DNA from: Mesorhizobium sp. dw_380
GTDB lineage: Bacteria > Pseudomonadota > Alphaproteobacteria > Rhizobiales > Rhizobiaceae
Assembly (NCBI RefSeq): GCF_018588885.1
Contig: NZ_JAFFIW010000001.1
Span: 1-64,000 of the forward strand
DNA length: 64,000 nt
Direction: 5' to 3'
Below are positions 30,785 through 41,811 of the stretch, one piece after another. Within the stretch, counting starts at the first letter, position 1. The number at the start of each line of letters is the position of its first letter. A program made the position numbers and the translations under genes. The notes beneath the pieces were generated by a model. The model was given only the letters and a program-made list of their open reading frames with translations, did not search any database and was not told the origin of the DNA.

Positions 30785-30852
30785 CGGCCCGTTTCGTTTG
30801 ATCGCCGGCTCACCTATGATGGCCGGCGAAATTGTTGGCGAGGACGACGCAA

Positions 30853-31455
30853 ATGGCCGAGGGCGCCGATCCGGCACGCAGATCGATTGGCGCCAGGCGC
30901 AACCCCGACAGCGCCGAAGCCATTTTGGAGGCCGCCGAAGCCGTGCTGGTCGAGGCGGGCTATGCCGGGTTTTCGATCGAGGCCGTGGCGCGGCGTGCGC
31001 GCGCGGGCAAACCGACCATCTATCGCTGGTGGCCGAGCAAGGCCGCACTGCTGCTCGAAGTCTACCAGCGGCAGAAACGTGTCGACGTCCCCGATACCGG
31101 AAAACTGGAAGAGGATATCGTCGGCTTCCTGGTGAATCTGTTCGCGCACTGGCGCGACACATCGTCGGGCAGCGTGTTCCGGTCGCTGATCGCCGAGGCG
31201 CAGTCGGATGAAACCGCGGCGGCGGCCCTTGCCGGCTACGCCGGCGGACGCCGTGCCCACACCGGCCAGATCATCGAGCGCGCCAAGGCAAGGGGCGAGG
31301 TGGCGGGCGATATCGATGCGGCCGTGGTCGCCGATCTCCTCGCTTCCTATGCCTGGCGCCATCTCCTGACCAACCGACTCGACGAGCCCGAGGCAACGAT
31401 CCGCAAGATGGTCCGCTATCTCCTGCAAGGCATAGCGGCCGAAGCCGGCCAATAA
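30853..31455 (+). CDS. TetR/AcrR-family transcriptional regulator
   Basis: This 200-residue repressor-type protein has an N-terminal helix-turn-helix (about 18-64) ending in the classic KPTIYRWWPSKAALLLEVY. The C-terminal ligand domain matches the TetR_C_11-like form (RSLIAEAQSDETAAAAL). ATG 30853 follows GAGG; a TTG at 30832 is in frame but unlikely. No target gene is obvious: argJ is divergent but is a housekeeping gene. It ends at a bidirectional terminator shared with the parvulin gene. Confidence 0.9.
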   Translation: MAEGADPARRSIGARRNPDSAEAILEAAEAVLVEAGYAGFSIEAVARRARAGKPTIYRWWPSKAALLLEVYQRQKRVDVPDTGKLEEDIVGFLVNLFAHWRDTSSGSVFRSLIAEAQSDETAAAALAGYAGGRRAHTGQIIERAKARGEVAGDIDAAVVADLLASYAWRHLLTNRLDEPEATIRKMVRYLLQGIAAEAGQ

Positions 31456-31492
31456 AAAAGGCGCGGCAATGTTCGCTGCCGCGCCCCTTTTT
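31454..31492. terminator. Bidirectional intrinsic terminator
   Basis: GGCGCGGCA and TGCCGCGCC form a 9-bp stem with an 8-base loop, flanked by A6 on the left and T5 on the right. It separates the convergent TetR and parvulin genes and should work in both directions. Confidence 0.85.
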
Positions 31493-31508
31493 GAAAAAAC
31501 TTTAAGGC

Positions 31509-32429
31509 TTACTTGCCGCTTTCCAGCGCGTCGACGGTCTTCTTCAGGTTGGCATCGGGGATCTCGACCTTGGCACCGGCGCGCAGCGACTTGACCAGCG
31601 CGAAATACTTGTCACGGATGACCGCCTGCTTGGCCTGGTCCTTGACGTCGTTGAAGGCCGGCGGCTGCTTGGCGCGCTTGTCCTCGAGCTTGATGACATG
31701 CCAGCCGAACTGCGACTGCACCGGCTGCTCGGTGTATTTGCCGACATCGAGGGCGAAGGCCGCCTTGTCGAACTCCGGCACCATCTGGCCAGGTCCGAAC
31801 CAGCCGAGGTCGCCGCCATTGGACTTGCCTGAGGGATCGCTGGTGTGCTCGTTGGCGAGCTTCTGGAAATCGGCGCCGCCGTCGAGCTGCTTGATGATGG
31901 CCTCGGCCTCTTCCTTCGTCTTCACGAGGATGTGACGGGCATGTACCTCGTTGACCGGCGGCGTGTTGGCGATCTCCTCGTCGTAGCGGGCGCGAATCTC
32001 GGCGTCGGTGACCTTGTCGACGACGCCCTTTTCGACCATCTCGCCATGCAGCGCGCGCTGCTGCAGGAAGGCCATGCGGCGCTGGAAGTCGGGATTCTTG
32101 TCGAGACCGGTGGCGACGGCCTGGGCAGCCATGACGCGGATCTCGATGGCCGCCGAAAGTGCCGCGGCGCGGCGCTGTTCGGGCGGCAGCTGCGCAAACT
32201 GCTGCGACAGCTCGCCTTCGGCAAGCACGAGGTCGGCCTCGGTGAGCGGCTGGCCGTTGACCGTGGCGACGACGGCATTGGGGTCGACCGGCTTCGCCGC
32301 GGGTGCCGCCGCATCGGCCGGAGCAGCGGGAGCGGTCTCCTGCGCCATGACAGGCGACAGGCAAAGAGCCGACAGGCCGAAGGCCAGGCCAAGGCTGGCA
32401 AGCGACGCACGGCGGAACAACAAGGACAT
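31509..32429 (-). CDS. Parvulin-type peptidyl-prolyl isomerase (PpiC/SurA-like)
   Basis: This is an exported foldase of 306 residues. A signal peptide ends at VMAQE (about residue 28), followed by an A/P-rich linker, a SurA_N-like helical chaperone region (about 50-150) and a PpiC domain (about 155-250) with ARHILVKTKEEAEAI and GGDLGWFGPGQMVPEF. It lies divergent from secA (259 bp), a recurring rhizobial arrangement that fits a role in handling secreted proteins. ATG 32429 is chosen as the start of the signal peptide; an in-frame start at 32612 has no leader features. Confidence 0.93.
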   Translation of the reverse strand: MSLLFRRASLASLGLAFGLSALCLSPVMAQETAPAAPADAAAPAAKPVDPNAVVATVNGQPLTEADLVLAEGELSQQFAQLPPEQRRAAALSAAIEIRVMAAQAVATGLDKNPDFQRRMAFLQQRALHGEMVEKGVVDKVTDAEIRARYDEEIANTPPVNEVHARHILVKTKEEAEAIIKQLDGGADFQKLANEHTSDPSGKSNGGDLGWFGPGQMVPEFDKAAFALDVGKYTEQPVQSQFGWHVIKLEDKRAKQPPAFNDVKDQAKQAVIRDKYFALVKSLRAGAKVEIPDANLKKTVDALESGK

Positions 32430-32688
32430 TAAGATGACTCCGGTCGAGGATTGTAGGAGGGATGGCTTCCAGATCAGCCAGATTGTGGCGGAATTTGGCG
32501 CGACCGGCAGGGCCAGCGCGGCGTTGACATCAGTTGAGCCCCCTCTTATCTGTCCAGCGACTTGGCGTCCAGAACCGTTTTCCGGGCGCTTTTTGTGTTT
32601 GCCCGTATTCAAGCGGTGCGTTCACGCGGATTTGATGGGGCCGGCCGGCGCCCATCTAGATTGAGAATTCTATCGAAAGGACCATTGG

Positions 32689-35421
<2,733 letters not shown>

Positions 35422-35425
35422 CTTC

Positions 35426-35466
35426 CCTTCTCCCCGTCCCTATACAGTCCCTATACGGGGAGAAGG
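35426..35466. repeat. 12-bp palindromic repeat after secA
   Basis: CCTTCTCCCCGT (35426-35437) and ACGGGGAGAAGG (35455-35466) pair perfectly around a 17-base loop, itself containing CCCTATACAGTCCCTATAC, a short direct repeat. It starts 5 bp past the secA stop and may stabilise or end the transcript. Similar C-rich palindromes recur in rhizobial genomes (from memory). Confidence 0.7.
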
Positions 35467-35513
35467 TGCCCGAAGGGCAGACAAGGGGCGGCGCTGACGG
35501 TCCCATTTAGCCG

Positions 35514-35536
35514 ATCTCCCCACCTGAGGGGGAGAT
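35514..35536. repeat. Second palindrome, 8-bp arms
   Basis: ATCTCCCC and GGGGAGAT pair around a 7-base loop, followed by GGCCGGCAGGCC, another small palindrome. It is probably part of the same repeat family as 35426-35466. Confidence 0.65.
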
Positions 35537-35744
35537 GGCCGGCAGGCCAGAGGGGGGCGCTGTCCCGCCGACCAACCCGCCTTCAGCCGCACCATTCGGC
35601 TTCGAACTCGAACGAGTACGGTGTCTCGTCACCCTCAACCGAACTGCCACAAGGGCGAGGTAAGGCCCCCCACCCAACCGTTTCTTAATGTGTCTTCGCT
35701 ACATCAAAGCCTGAAAAAGAGGCGGAAAACGGAGACTAATCGGG

Positions 35745-37145
35745 GTGCGCTTTTCCGCGGCCACGACAGCCGGGCGGTTTTTGCCGCAGCGTTTGGCGCT
35801 GCGCGTCGAGCCGTTGCTTGGCCGCATCGATGCCGTGCTGTTCACCGCCGATGAACGCGGCGAGGCTGGCCGCATGTCGGTCATCGCCTTCTCCATCCGC
35901 ATCGTCAGCGCCGTCATCGCCTTCATCAGCCAGGTGCTGATGGCGCGCTGGATGGGGTCGTTCGAATACGGCATCTTCGTCCTCGTCTGGGTGACGATGG
36001 TGATCGTCGGCAATCTTGCCTGCCTCGGCTTCCACACCTCGGTCATCCGTTTCATCCCCGAATACCGCGAGCGCGGCCTGATGGATGAACTGCGCGGCAT
36101 CGTCGTGGCCAGCCGCCTGTTCGTGCTGATCGCGTCGACGGTCATCGCCGGGCTCGGCGCGCTCGGCGTCTGGCTGGCGGCGCCCTGGATCGAAAACTAC
36201 TACGTCATCCCGTTCATCCTCGGCGTCATCTGCCTGCCGATGATCGCGGTGTCGGATCTGCTGCAGGGCCAGGCCAGGGCGAACAGCTGGGCGTTATTTG
36301 CCTTGTCGCCGACCTATCTAGTGCGGCCGGTGCTGATCCTGCTGTTCATGGCGCTGATGCTCTACGCCGGCTATGCCGCCGACGCCAGGACGGCGATCTT
36401 CGCTTCGATCGCGGCCACCTATGTCACCACGCTCGGTCAGTTGATCGGCGTCACACACCGCATGGAAAGGCAGATCCCGGCCGGGCCGATGAAGGTGCAT
36501 TTCGCGCAATGGTTCATCGTCTCGCTACCGATCTTTCTGGTCGAGAGCTTCTTTTTCCTGCTCACCAATGCCGACGTGCTGATGGTCGGCGCCTATATGG
36601 ATCCCAACGACGTCGCCGTCTATTTCGCGACGGTGAAGACGCTGGCGCTGGTGCATTTCGTCTATTTCGCCGTCAAGGCCGGCGTCGCCCAGCGCTACGC
36701 GCAGTTCACCCATGGCGAGCCGGCAAAGCTTGCCGCCTTCGCCCGCGAGACGGTGTCGTGGACCTTCTGGCCCTCGCTGCTGATGGCGCTGCTGGTGCTG
36801 GCGCTCGGCGAACCCATGCTGGTGCTGTTCGGCCCCGAATTCACGTCGGGCTATCCGCTTCTGTTCCTGCTCGTCTTCGGTGTCGTGGCGCGCGCCGCCG
36901 TCGGCCCATGCGAAAGCCTGCTCACCATGAGCGGCAACCAGAATATCTGCGCCGCCGTCTATGCCATGACACTGGCCTTCAACATCGGCCTCAACGTGGT
37001 GCTGATCCCGCATTTCGGCCTGTGGGGCGCGGCCATGGCCACCGCCTTTGCCATGATCTTCGAGGCCAGCGCACTGTCCTTCACGGTGTGGCGCAAGCTC
37101 GGCATCGTCATGGCGATCTTCGTGCCAGCCAAAGGAGCCGCCTGA
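35745..37145 (+). CDS. Polysaccharide flippase-like membrane protein (MOP superfamily)
   Basis: This 466-residue protein has about 12-14 hydrophobic helices, matching the Wzx/PST oligosaccharide flippase branch of the MOP superfamily. Visible are the early ISQVLMARWMGSFEYGIFV and the late VLIPHFGLWGAAMATAFAMI, both typical. It would carry lipid-linked sugars across the inner membrane. The start is GTG 35745 with GGAG upstream; about 35 residues precede the first helix. It is translationally coupled (TGATG) with an acetyltransferase gene, but no glycosyltransferases or polymerase are nearby. Confidence 0.85.
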   Translation: MRFSAATTAGRFLPQRLALRVEPLLGRIDAVLFTADERGEAGRMSVIAFSIRIVSAVIAFISQVLMARWMGSFEYGIFVLVWVTMVIVGNLACLGFHTSVIRFIPEYRERGLMDELRGIVVASRLFVLIASTVIAGLGALGVWLAAPWIENYYVIPFILGVICLPMIAVSDLLQGQARANSWALFALSPTYLVRPVLILLFMALMLYAGYAADARTAIFASIAATYVTTLGQLIGVTHRMERQIPAGPMKVHFAQWFIVSLPIFLVESFFFLLTNADVLMVGAYMDPNDVAVYFATVKTLALVHFVYFAVKAGVAQRYAQFTHGEPAKLAAFARETVSWTFWPSLLMALLVLALGEPMLVLFGPEFTSGYPLLFLLVFGVVARAAVGPCESLLTMSGNQNICAAVYAMTLAFNIGLNVVLIPHFGLWGAAMATAFAMIFEASALSFTVWRKLGIVMAIFVPAKGAA

Positions 37146-38425
37146 TGGCCGCCATCCCGTTGCTCGAGGAAACCAGCGGCGGCACCGCCGGCGCCATGGT
37201 GTCGGGCCTTGCCGGCCTGGCGCGCGACGCCGACCCCGCCCATATCGAAATCCTCGCCAACAACCGGCCAGAGCGCAAGCTCGCCATCTACCCGGCATCG
37301 GCCGGCTTCGATCTGGTCGAGGAACTCGATTATCTCTGCGCCCGCACGATCGAGCCGAACGTTTTCTTCAACCCGCGCTTCCTGGCGCCGGCCATGCCCC
37401 GGCTGGAAGATCGCGAGGTGCGGCTGGCGGTGATCCGCGACGGCGACGAATACCGCAACCGGCTGCGCCTTCTGGTGCCGATCTCGGTCGAGCGCCCGGT
37501 GGTGCCGCTCGGCGTTCCGGTGATGCGCGCCTGGTCGAGCCCGTTCGGTCCGCTCGGCACGCCGCTCATCGATCGCGACGATCCGGTCGGCGTCGTCGAG
37601 GATTTCTTCTCGATGCTGTCGCGCCCGCACCTCAAGCTGCCGAAAGTCTTCGTCCTGCCCGACATCAGGCTCGACGGTCCGGTGGCGAGCCTGCTTGGCA
37701 CCGTGGCCGAGACGCGCGGCCTGATGCTGGTCACCACCGGCCAGACCCAGCGCCCCGCGCTGGAGAGCGAACTCGACGGTGACGATTATTTGAAGGCTTC
37801 GCTGCGCGCGCACCATTATCGCGAGTTCCGCCGCCTGAAGCGGCGCCTTGCCGACCTCGGCAGGCTGGAGCATCTGGTGGCGCGCGGCCCTGAAGAAATC
37901 CGCCATGCCATCGAAAGCTTCCTGACGCTGGAGGCCGCCGGCTGGAAGGGCCGCGAGCGCACCGCCATGGCGATCGACCGCTACCGCGCCGCCTTCGCCC
38001 GCGAGGCCGTGCACAGGCTCGCCGAACAGGACATGTGCCGCATCCATTCGCTGACGCTCGACGGCCGCACCATCGCCTGCCTGATTGTCTTCGTCGAGGC
38101 CGGCGTCGCCTATACCTGGAAGACGGCCTATGACGAGACGATATCGGCCTATTCGCCGGGCACGCTGCTGATGATCGAGGTCACCAGGCAGCATCTCGAC
38201 GATCCCAACATCATGATGACCGACTCCTGTGCCATGCCGGACCATCCGGTAATGAGCAGGCTATGGACCGAGCGCAAGCCGATCGGCACGCTGGTGATCG
38301 GCCTGACTCCGGACGCCGACCGCCTCGCGCGCCAGGCCGCCTCGCAGCTTCATCTCTACCGCGAGACCCGCAACATGGCCCGCCTGCTGCGCAACCGGAT
38401 GAAGAGTTTGCTGAGGCGGCGGTGA
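37145..38425 (+). CDS. GNAT-like (BcsL/CelD type, PF13480) acyltransferase domain protein
   Basis: This 426-residue soluble protein has the acetyltransf_6 fold used by CelD/BcsL and by FemAB-like proteins. The core is around LRAHHYREFRRLKRRLADLGRLEHLV, AIESFLTLEAAGWKGRERTA (about 255-275) and the late YSPGTLLMIEVTRQHL, where acyl transfer would occur. Relatives modify exopolysaccharides or peptides. Its ATG overlaps the stop of the flippase gene, so the two are co-expressed and probably act on one glycan (inference). The last codons lie inside copy 1 of a 124-bp tandem duplication. Confidence 0.82.
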   Translation: MAAIPLLEETSGGTAGAMVSGLAGLARDADPAHIEILANNRPERKLAIYPASAGFDLVEELDYLCARTIEPNVFFNPRFLAPAMPRLEDREVRLAVIRDGDEYRNRLRLLVPISVERPVVPLGVPVMRAWSSPFGPLGTPLIDRDDPVGVVEDFFSMLSRPHLKLPKVFVLPDIRLDGPVASLLGTVAETRGLMLVTTGQTQRPALESELDGDDYLKASLRAHHYREFRRLKRRLADLGRLEHLVARGPEEIRHAIESFLTLEAAGWKGRERTAMAIDRYRAAFAREAVHRLAEQDMCRIHSLTLDGRTIACLIVFVEAGVAYTWKTAYDETISAYSPGTLLMIEVTRQHLDDPNIMMTDSCAMPDHPVMSRLWTERKPIGTLVIGLTPDADRLARQAASQLHLYRETRNMARLLRNRMKSLLRRR

Positions 38426-38651
38426 TCCTCCTTCGCCAAGGCTACGGAGGACACTCCCTCGTCTATCGAGCTTCGAAGCTCGAAGAGGGGTGGCTTGCCA
38501 CCCGAAGCTCGAAGAGCGAAGGGTGGTGAGCTTGCTGAGGTGGCGGTGATCCTCCTTCGCCAAGGCTTCGGAGAGCACTCTCTCGCCTATCAAGCTTCGA
38601 AGCTCCAAGAGGGTGGCTTGCCACCCGAAGCTCGAAGAGCGAAGGGTGGTG
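38404..38651. repeat. 124-bp tandem duplication between the acyltransferase gene and tRNA-Leu
   Basis: Copy 1 (38404-38527) and copy 2 (38528-38651) are about 90 percent identical by eye. Copy 1 holds the last seven codons and stop of the acyltransferase gene; copy 2 ends in the CCA end of tRNA-Leu. Each copy carries a 7-bp-stem hairpin GGGTGGC-N2-GCCACCC (38488-38503 and 38611-38626) and several GAAGCTCGAAG words, which on the minus strand follow the tRNA and may act in its termination. Confidence 0.85.
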
Positions 38652-38731
38652 CCCCTAGCCGGGATCGAACCAGCACTCCTTGCGGAACTCGATTTTGAGT
38701 CGAGCGCGTCTACCAATTCCGCCATAGGGGC
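38647..38731 (-). tRNA. tRNA-Leu (anticodon CAA)
   Basis: This is an 85-base tRNA with acceptor stem GCCCCTA/TAGGGGC, D-arm GGCGGAATTGGTAGACGCG, anticodon stem CTCGA/TCGAG with loop CTCAAAA (anticodon CAA, reading UUG), a long class-II variable arm and the TTCGATCC T-loop. CCA is encoded. It reads toward the duplicated segment. A strong promoter lies upstream at 38760-38787. Confidence 0.96.
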
Positions 38732-38759
38732 TCAGGCCGGACGGCCTGGATGGGCGCGG

Positions 38760-38787
38760 ACTATACGGTCGGAGGCCTGTTCGTCAA
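38760..38787 (-). promoter_or_regulatory. Sigma-70 promoter of tRNA-Leu
   Basis: On the minus strand TTGACG (complement of 38782-38787) and TATAGT (complement of 38760-38765) are separated by 16 bases. The start of transcription would lie about 20 bases before the tRNA 5' end. Confidence 0.7.
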
Positions 38788-39003
38788 CTGGCCAATTCTA
38801 AGGATCGCTGGATGCGACCAATCTTCGCCTTTCGATTTCGTGGTCGTGCTGCCATTGTGCAGCGCGGAAAATCTTTCTAGACAGGCGGCGCATGGAATGT
38901 GGCGCGTGTGAATGGATGGCCGCGTGCGCTTTGGCTGTTGTTTTCATCCTGTCTTTGCCCCCTGGCATCTGCGCACTTTGGGCGACATGCATTAGGAGTG
39001 CCG

Positions 39004-39591
39004 ATGCTTCGCGGACTTTACGACTGGACCTTGTCGCTGGCGGCCCGCAAATCCGCCGAATGGTGGCTGGCCTTCATCGCCTTCGTCGAAAGCTCGGTGT
39101 TTCTCGTGCCGGCCGACGTGCTCTATCTGCCGATGGCGCTGTCGCGGCCGGATCGCGCCTATCGCTACGCGCTGATCGCCACAGTCGCCTCGGTGCTGGG
39201 CGGCATCGCCGGCTGGTTCATCGGCCACTACGCCTATGATGCGGTGGCGCGGCCCATCCTCGAATTCTACGGCAAGTATGACGAGTTCGAGCAACTGCGT
39301 ATCTCGTCGGGCGTCGGCTTCATCATCCTGATGCTGATCACCTCGGGCGCTGCCCATCTGCCGCCGATCAAGGTGGTGACGATCCTGTCCGGCGTGATTG
39401 GCGTCAACCTAGCGCTGTTCATCATACTCGCTATCGTGGCGCGCGGCGGCCGCTTCCTGCTTCTGGCGTGGCTGTTGCGCCGCTACGGCGAGCCGATCCG
39501 CGAGTTCATCGAAAAGCGCCTTGGCATGATCGCCGGCGCGGCGGCGGCTGCCCTGATTTTGCTCTATATCCTGATCAAATACGCCCTCTGA
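39004..39591 (+). CDS. YqaA/DedA-family (VTT domain) membrane protein
   Basis: This 195-residue inner-membrane protein has the VTT/SNARE-associated fold. It shows FVESSVFLVPADVLYLPMAL (about 27-46), a re-entrant pattern with acidic Glu and Pro, and helices near 60-80, 110-150 and 175-192. DedA-type proteins are implicated in undecaprenyl or phospholipid flipping; YqaA members are less studied. ATG 39004 has AGGAG five bases upstream. It lies 80 bp ahead of a dsbB-like gene on the same strand. Confidence 0.85.
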   Translation: MLRGLYDWTLSLAARKSAEWWLAFIAFVESSVFLVPADVLYLPMALSRPDRAYRYALIATVASVLGGIAGWFIGHYAYDAVARPILEFYGKYDEFEQLRISSGVGFIILMLITSGAAHLPPIKVVTILSGVIGVNLALFIILAIVARGGRFLLLAWLLRRYGEPIREFIEKRLGMIAGAAAAALILLYILIKYAL

Positions 39592-39597
39592 GTCATT

Positions 39598-39624
39598 CCT
39601 CAAACCCGCGCAACGGTTTTGAGG
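39598..39624 (+). terminator. Hairpin between the yqaA-like and dsbB-like genes
   Basis: CCTCAAACC and GGTTTTGAGG form a stem with one bulged base. There is no T-run after it, so it is a weak terminator or a messenger-stabilising hairpin. Confidence 0.35.
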
Positions 39625-39671
39625 TCAGCAAACCGGACCTGGCGGGCGGCGAACACAATGGACGAAAACCC

Positions 39672-40190
39672 ATGACAGCGACCATGAATGCCGATACCGG
39701 ACGCCAGCGGACGCGGACCGCCCTGTTTCTCGCCTTCGCCATGGCCGCCACCGTCGGCTCGGCGCTTGGCTTCCAGCACATTGGCGGCTACATCCCCTGC
39801 CATCTCTGCCTGGAGCAGCGCACCCCCTATTACATCGGCGTGCCTTTGATGGTGCTGGCGGCGATAGCATCGATGTTGCGGGCACCGGCCTGGCTGACGC
39901 GTGGCTTGCTGGGCATCGGCGGCCTCTTGATGCTCTACGGGCTTTATCTCGGCGTCTACCATTCCGGCGTTGAATGGGCCTGGTGGCAAGGTCCGGCCGA
40001 CTGCACTGCGGGTGCCGGCCCGGTCGACACCGGCGGCAAGGGCGTGCTCGACGCGCTCGACAAATTCGTGCCACCCTCCTGCGACAAGGCAGCGCTCCGC
40101 ATCCTGGGCCTGTCGCTGGCCGGCTGGAACGCCATCGCCAGCCTGATCCTCGCCGCCGTCGCCTTCCGCGGCGCACTTTCCCGCGACTGA
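39672..40190 (+). CDS. DsbB-family disulfide bond formation protein
   Basis: This four-helix inner-membrane quinone reductase of 172 residues should reoxidise a periplasmic DsbA. The first redox pair is CHLC in GGYIPCHLCLEQRTPYY (about 38-50). A second pair in the long periplasmic loop is the Cys of PADCTAG and the Cys of PPSCDK. The Arg after CLEQ, which interacts with quinone in DsbB, is present. ATG 39672 is the chosen start, with ATG 39684 as a possible alternative. No dsbA gene is nearby. Confidence 0.88.
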   Translation: MTATMNADTGRQRTRTALFLAFAMAATVGSALGFQHIGGYIPCHLCLEQRTPYYIGVPLMVLAAIASMLRAPAWLTRGLLGIGGLLMLYGLYLGVYHSGVEWAWWQGPADCTAGAGPVDTGGKGVLDALDKFVPPSCDKAALRILGLSLAGWNAIASLILAAVAFRGALSRD

Positions 40191-40225
40191 TGTGGCGCGA
40201 AAGCGCCGACGCGAGATCGTTCAAG

Positions 40226-40397
40226 AATTCGGCAGGCTGAGTCGTATGGAGTGATTGTCGAGAACCGAAGCCGAGCGGACTTCTGCACGTCCCGGAAGAG
40301 TGGTTCCCGGTTTTCCGAAAAGGACATGCGGCAACCAGAAAAGTCCGTGAGCATCGGAAGCGCAGACAATCGCTTCAGACGGCCAGCCTCCCGAATT
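40226..40397. repeat. RIME-like mosaic repeat, copy 2 (with nested insert)
   Basis: An element of 172 bp with terminal arms 40226-40239 and 40384-40397 (13 of 14 pairing) and an inner stem CGGACT/AGTCCG. It shares the GAGAACCG, GAGCGGAC and CGGAAGCGCAG words with copy 1 at 20082-20199. About 55 extra bases replace the inner loop and resemble the palindrome family found at 43722-43789. Confidence 0.6.
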
Positions 40398-40408
40398 ATC
40401 GAACGATC

Positions 40409-40966
40409 TCAAGGTTCGAGTTCGACATCCCAGTAGAGATAATCCATCCAGCTTTCATGCAGATGGTTGGGTGGAAACAGGCGGCCGTTATTGTGCAAAT
40501 CGTGCACGGTCGGCTGGTACGGCTTCTGCAGCGGCCACATCTTGGCATGCGCCGGCATCATGCCGCCTTTCCTCAGATTGCAGGGCGAGCAAGCGGCAAC
40601 GACGTTCTCCCAGGTCGTGGCACCGCCACGATGGCGGGGGATGACGTGGTCGAAGGTCAGGTCGTCGGGCGTGCCGCAATACTGGCACTGGAAGCGGTCG
40701 CGCAGGAAGACGTTGAAGCGGGTGAAGGCCGGATGCCTTGACGGCTTCACATAGGCCTTCAGGCTGACGACGCTCGGCAGCTTCATCGAAAAGGTCGGCG
40801 ACGAGACCGCGTGCTCATATTCGGCGACGATGTTCACCCGGTCGAGGAACACCGCCTTGATGGCATCCTGCCACGACCAGAGCGACAAGGGGTAATAGCT
40901 GAGCGGACGGTAATCCGCATTCAGCACCAGTGCTGGAAGCCCATCCGGAGATACGGCAACCGTCAC
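40409..40966 (-). CDS. HNH endonuclease domain protein
   Basis: This 185-residue protein has a C-terminal HNH nuclease motif: CQYCG (about 94-98), DHVIPRHRGG (about 106-115), NVVAAC and CNLRKGG (about 121-133), where two Cys pairs bind zinc and His acts in catalysis. The N-terminal half, with LNADYRPLSYYPLSLWSWQDAI, is the conserved form present in one copy in most Alphaproteobacteria and of unknown target. The start is GTG 40966 behind an unusually complete ribosome binding site. Confidence 0.9.
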   Translation of the reverse strand: MTVAVSPDGLPALVLNADYRPLSYYPLSLWSWQDAIKAVFLDRVNIVAEYEHAVSSPTFSMKLPSVVSLKAYVKPSRHPAFTRFNVFLRDRFQCQYCGTPDDLTFDHVIPRHRGGATTWENVVAACSPCNLRKGGMMPAHAKMWPLQKPYQPTVHDLHNNGRLFPPNHLHESWMDYLYWDVELEP

Positions 40967-40970
40967 GTGT

Positions 40971-40980
40971 TCACCTCCTT
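40971..40980 (-). promoter_or_regulatory. Near-perfect ribosome binding site
   Basis: On the minus strand AAGGAGGTGA, fully complementary to the 16S 3' end, lies four bases before the GTG start of the HNH gene and fixes that start. Confidence 0.85.
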
Positions 40981-41094
40981 GGTTCTAGACCCGAACGGCG
41001 CGGATACTGTAAGCCTGACATGACAGGGATGTGAAGCGGATTGTCGCGTCGCTGAAGCGCCAAAAAAGCATGATTTTCATCCTTTTTTGCGGAT

Positions 41095-41736
41095 TCAGGC
41101 CGGCGGTGCGGCGTCCCGCCCCCTGGTTTCGCGATAATAGGACCAGAAAAGCCGCGATGCGACACCTCGCCACGGGCTCCATGATTCGGCGAGTTGGATC
41201 AATGTTTTCTCCGGCGGACGCGGGTCGATGCCGAGTGCGTGGCCGACAGCAGCCTGCAGGGCGACGTCGCGCGCCGGGAAGATGTCGGGGTGTCCGGCGG
41301 CAAACAGAAGGTACACTTCCGCCGTCCACGGGCCGATGCCGGGCACCGCCGTCATCGTCGTGATCGCCTCGGTGGCGTCGAGCGAACAGAGGTGATGCAG
41401 GTCGAGCCCGTCGGCCACCGCCTGGGCCACCGCGATCAGGCCGCGCTGCTTGGGCCGTGACAGGCCGGCCTCGCGAAACATGTCCTCGCCAGCAGCCAAA
41501 ATCGCCTGCGGCGTCAACGGGTCGACAAGCCTGGTCAGCCGGCCGAAGATCGAATCGGCGCTCGCGCGGGACACCTGCTGCGAGACGATGATCGAGGCCA
41601 GGCTCCTGAACCCAGGTTCGGAGAGCCGCAGCGGCACCTCCCCGGCCATGCCGCGCACCTTTTCCAGCCGTGGGTCGATTGTGCAAAGCGCGTCGAGCCC
41701 TCGTGCGATGTCGTCCAGTGTGGCGATGCGTTGCAT
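41095..41736 (-). CDS. DNA-3-methyladenine glycosylase 2 family protein (AlkA-like)
   Basis: This is a base-excision repair glycosylase of 213 residues. The helix-hairpin-helix is VPGIGPWTAEVYLLFAAG (about 136-153) and the catalytic Asp lies in IFPARDVALQ (about 161). The fold core SIIVSQQVSRASADSIFGRL is typical. It lacks the N-terminal TBP-like domain of E. coli AlkA, as many alphaproteobacterial members do. I start it at ATG 41736; the open frame extends much further upstream through gluQRS in antisense. It is divergent from gluQRS (75 bp). Confidence 0.93.
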   Translation of the reverse strand: MQRIATLDDIARGLDALCTIDPRLEKVRGMAGEVPLRLSEPGFRSLASIIVSQQVSRASADSIFGRLTRLVDPLTPQAILAAGEDMFREAGLSRPKQRGLIAVAQAVADGLDLHHLCSLDATEAITTMTAVPGIGPWTAEVYLLFAAGHPDIFPARDVALQAAVGHALGIDPRPPEKTLIQLAESWSPWRGVASRLFWSYYRETRGRDAAPPA

Positions 41737-41811
41737 GGTATCCTTGTCCGCGAATGTGCCGCAAAGTAGCAACTGCCAAAACCGCCGCACAACCCGATTG
41801 CCGCTTGAGAC

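Larger units (their letters stand above)
35422..35744. other. 323-bp intergenic region with palindromic repeats
   Basis: No gene is apparent. The first 115 bp hold two palindromes (35426-35466 and 35514-35536) joined by a GTGCCCGAAGGGC word. The remainder contains the flippase promoter region and a GGAG site near 35731. Confidence 0.6.

Noticed and set aside
38404..38651. CRISPR-like repeat array
   Set aside because: There are only two units of 124 bp with no spacers and no cas genes, so it is a tandem duplication.
38261..38725. 154-codon minus-strand open frame starting with MAELVDALDSKSS
   Set aside because: This peptide is the well-known false translation of tRNA-Leu genes; the frame runs over the tRNA and the repeat.
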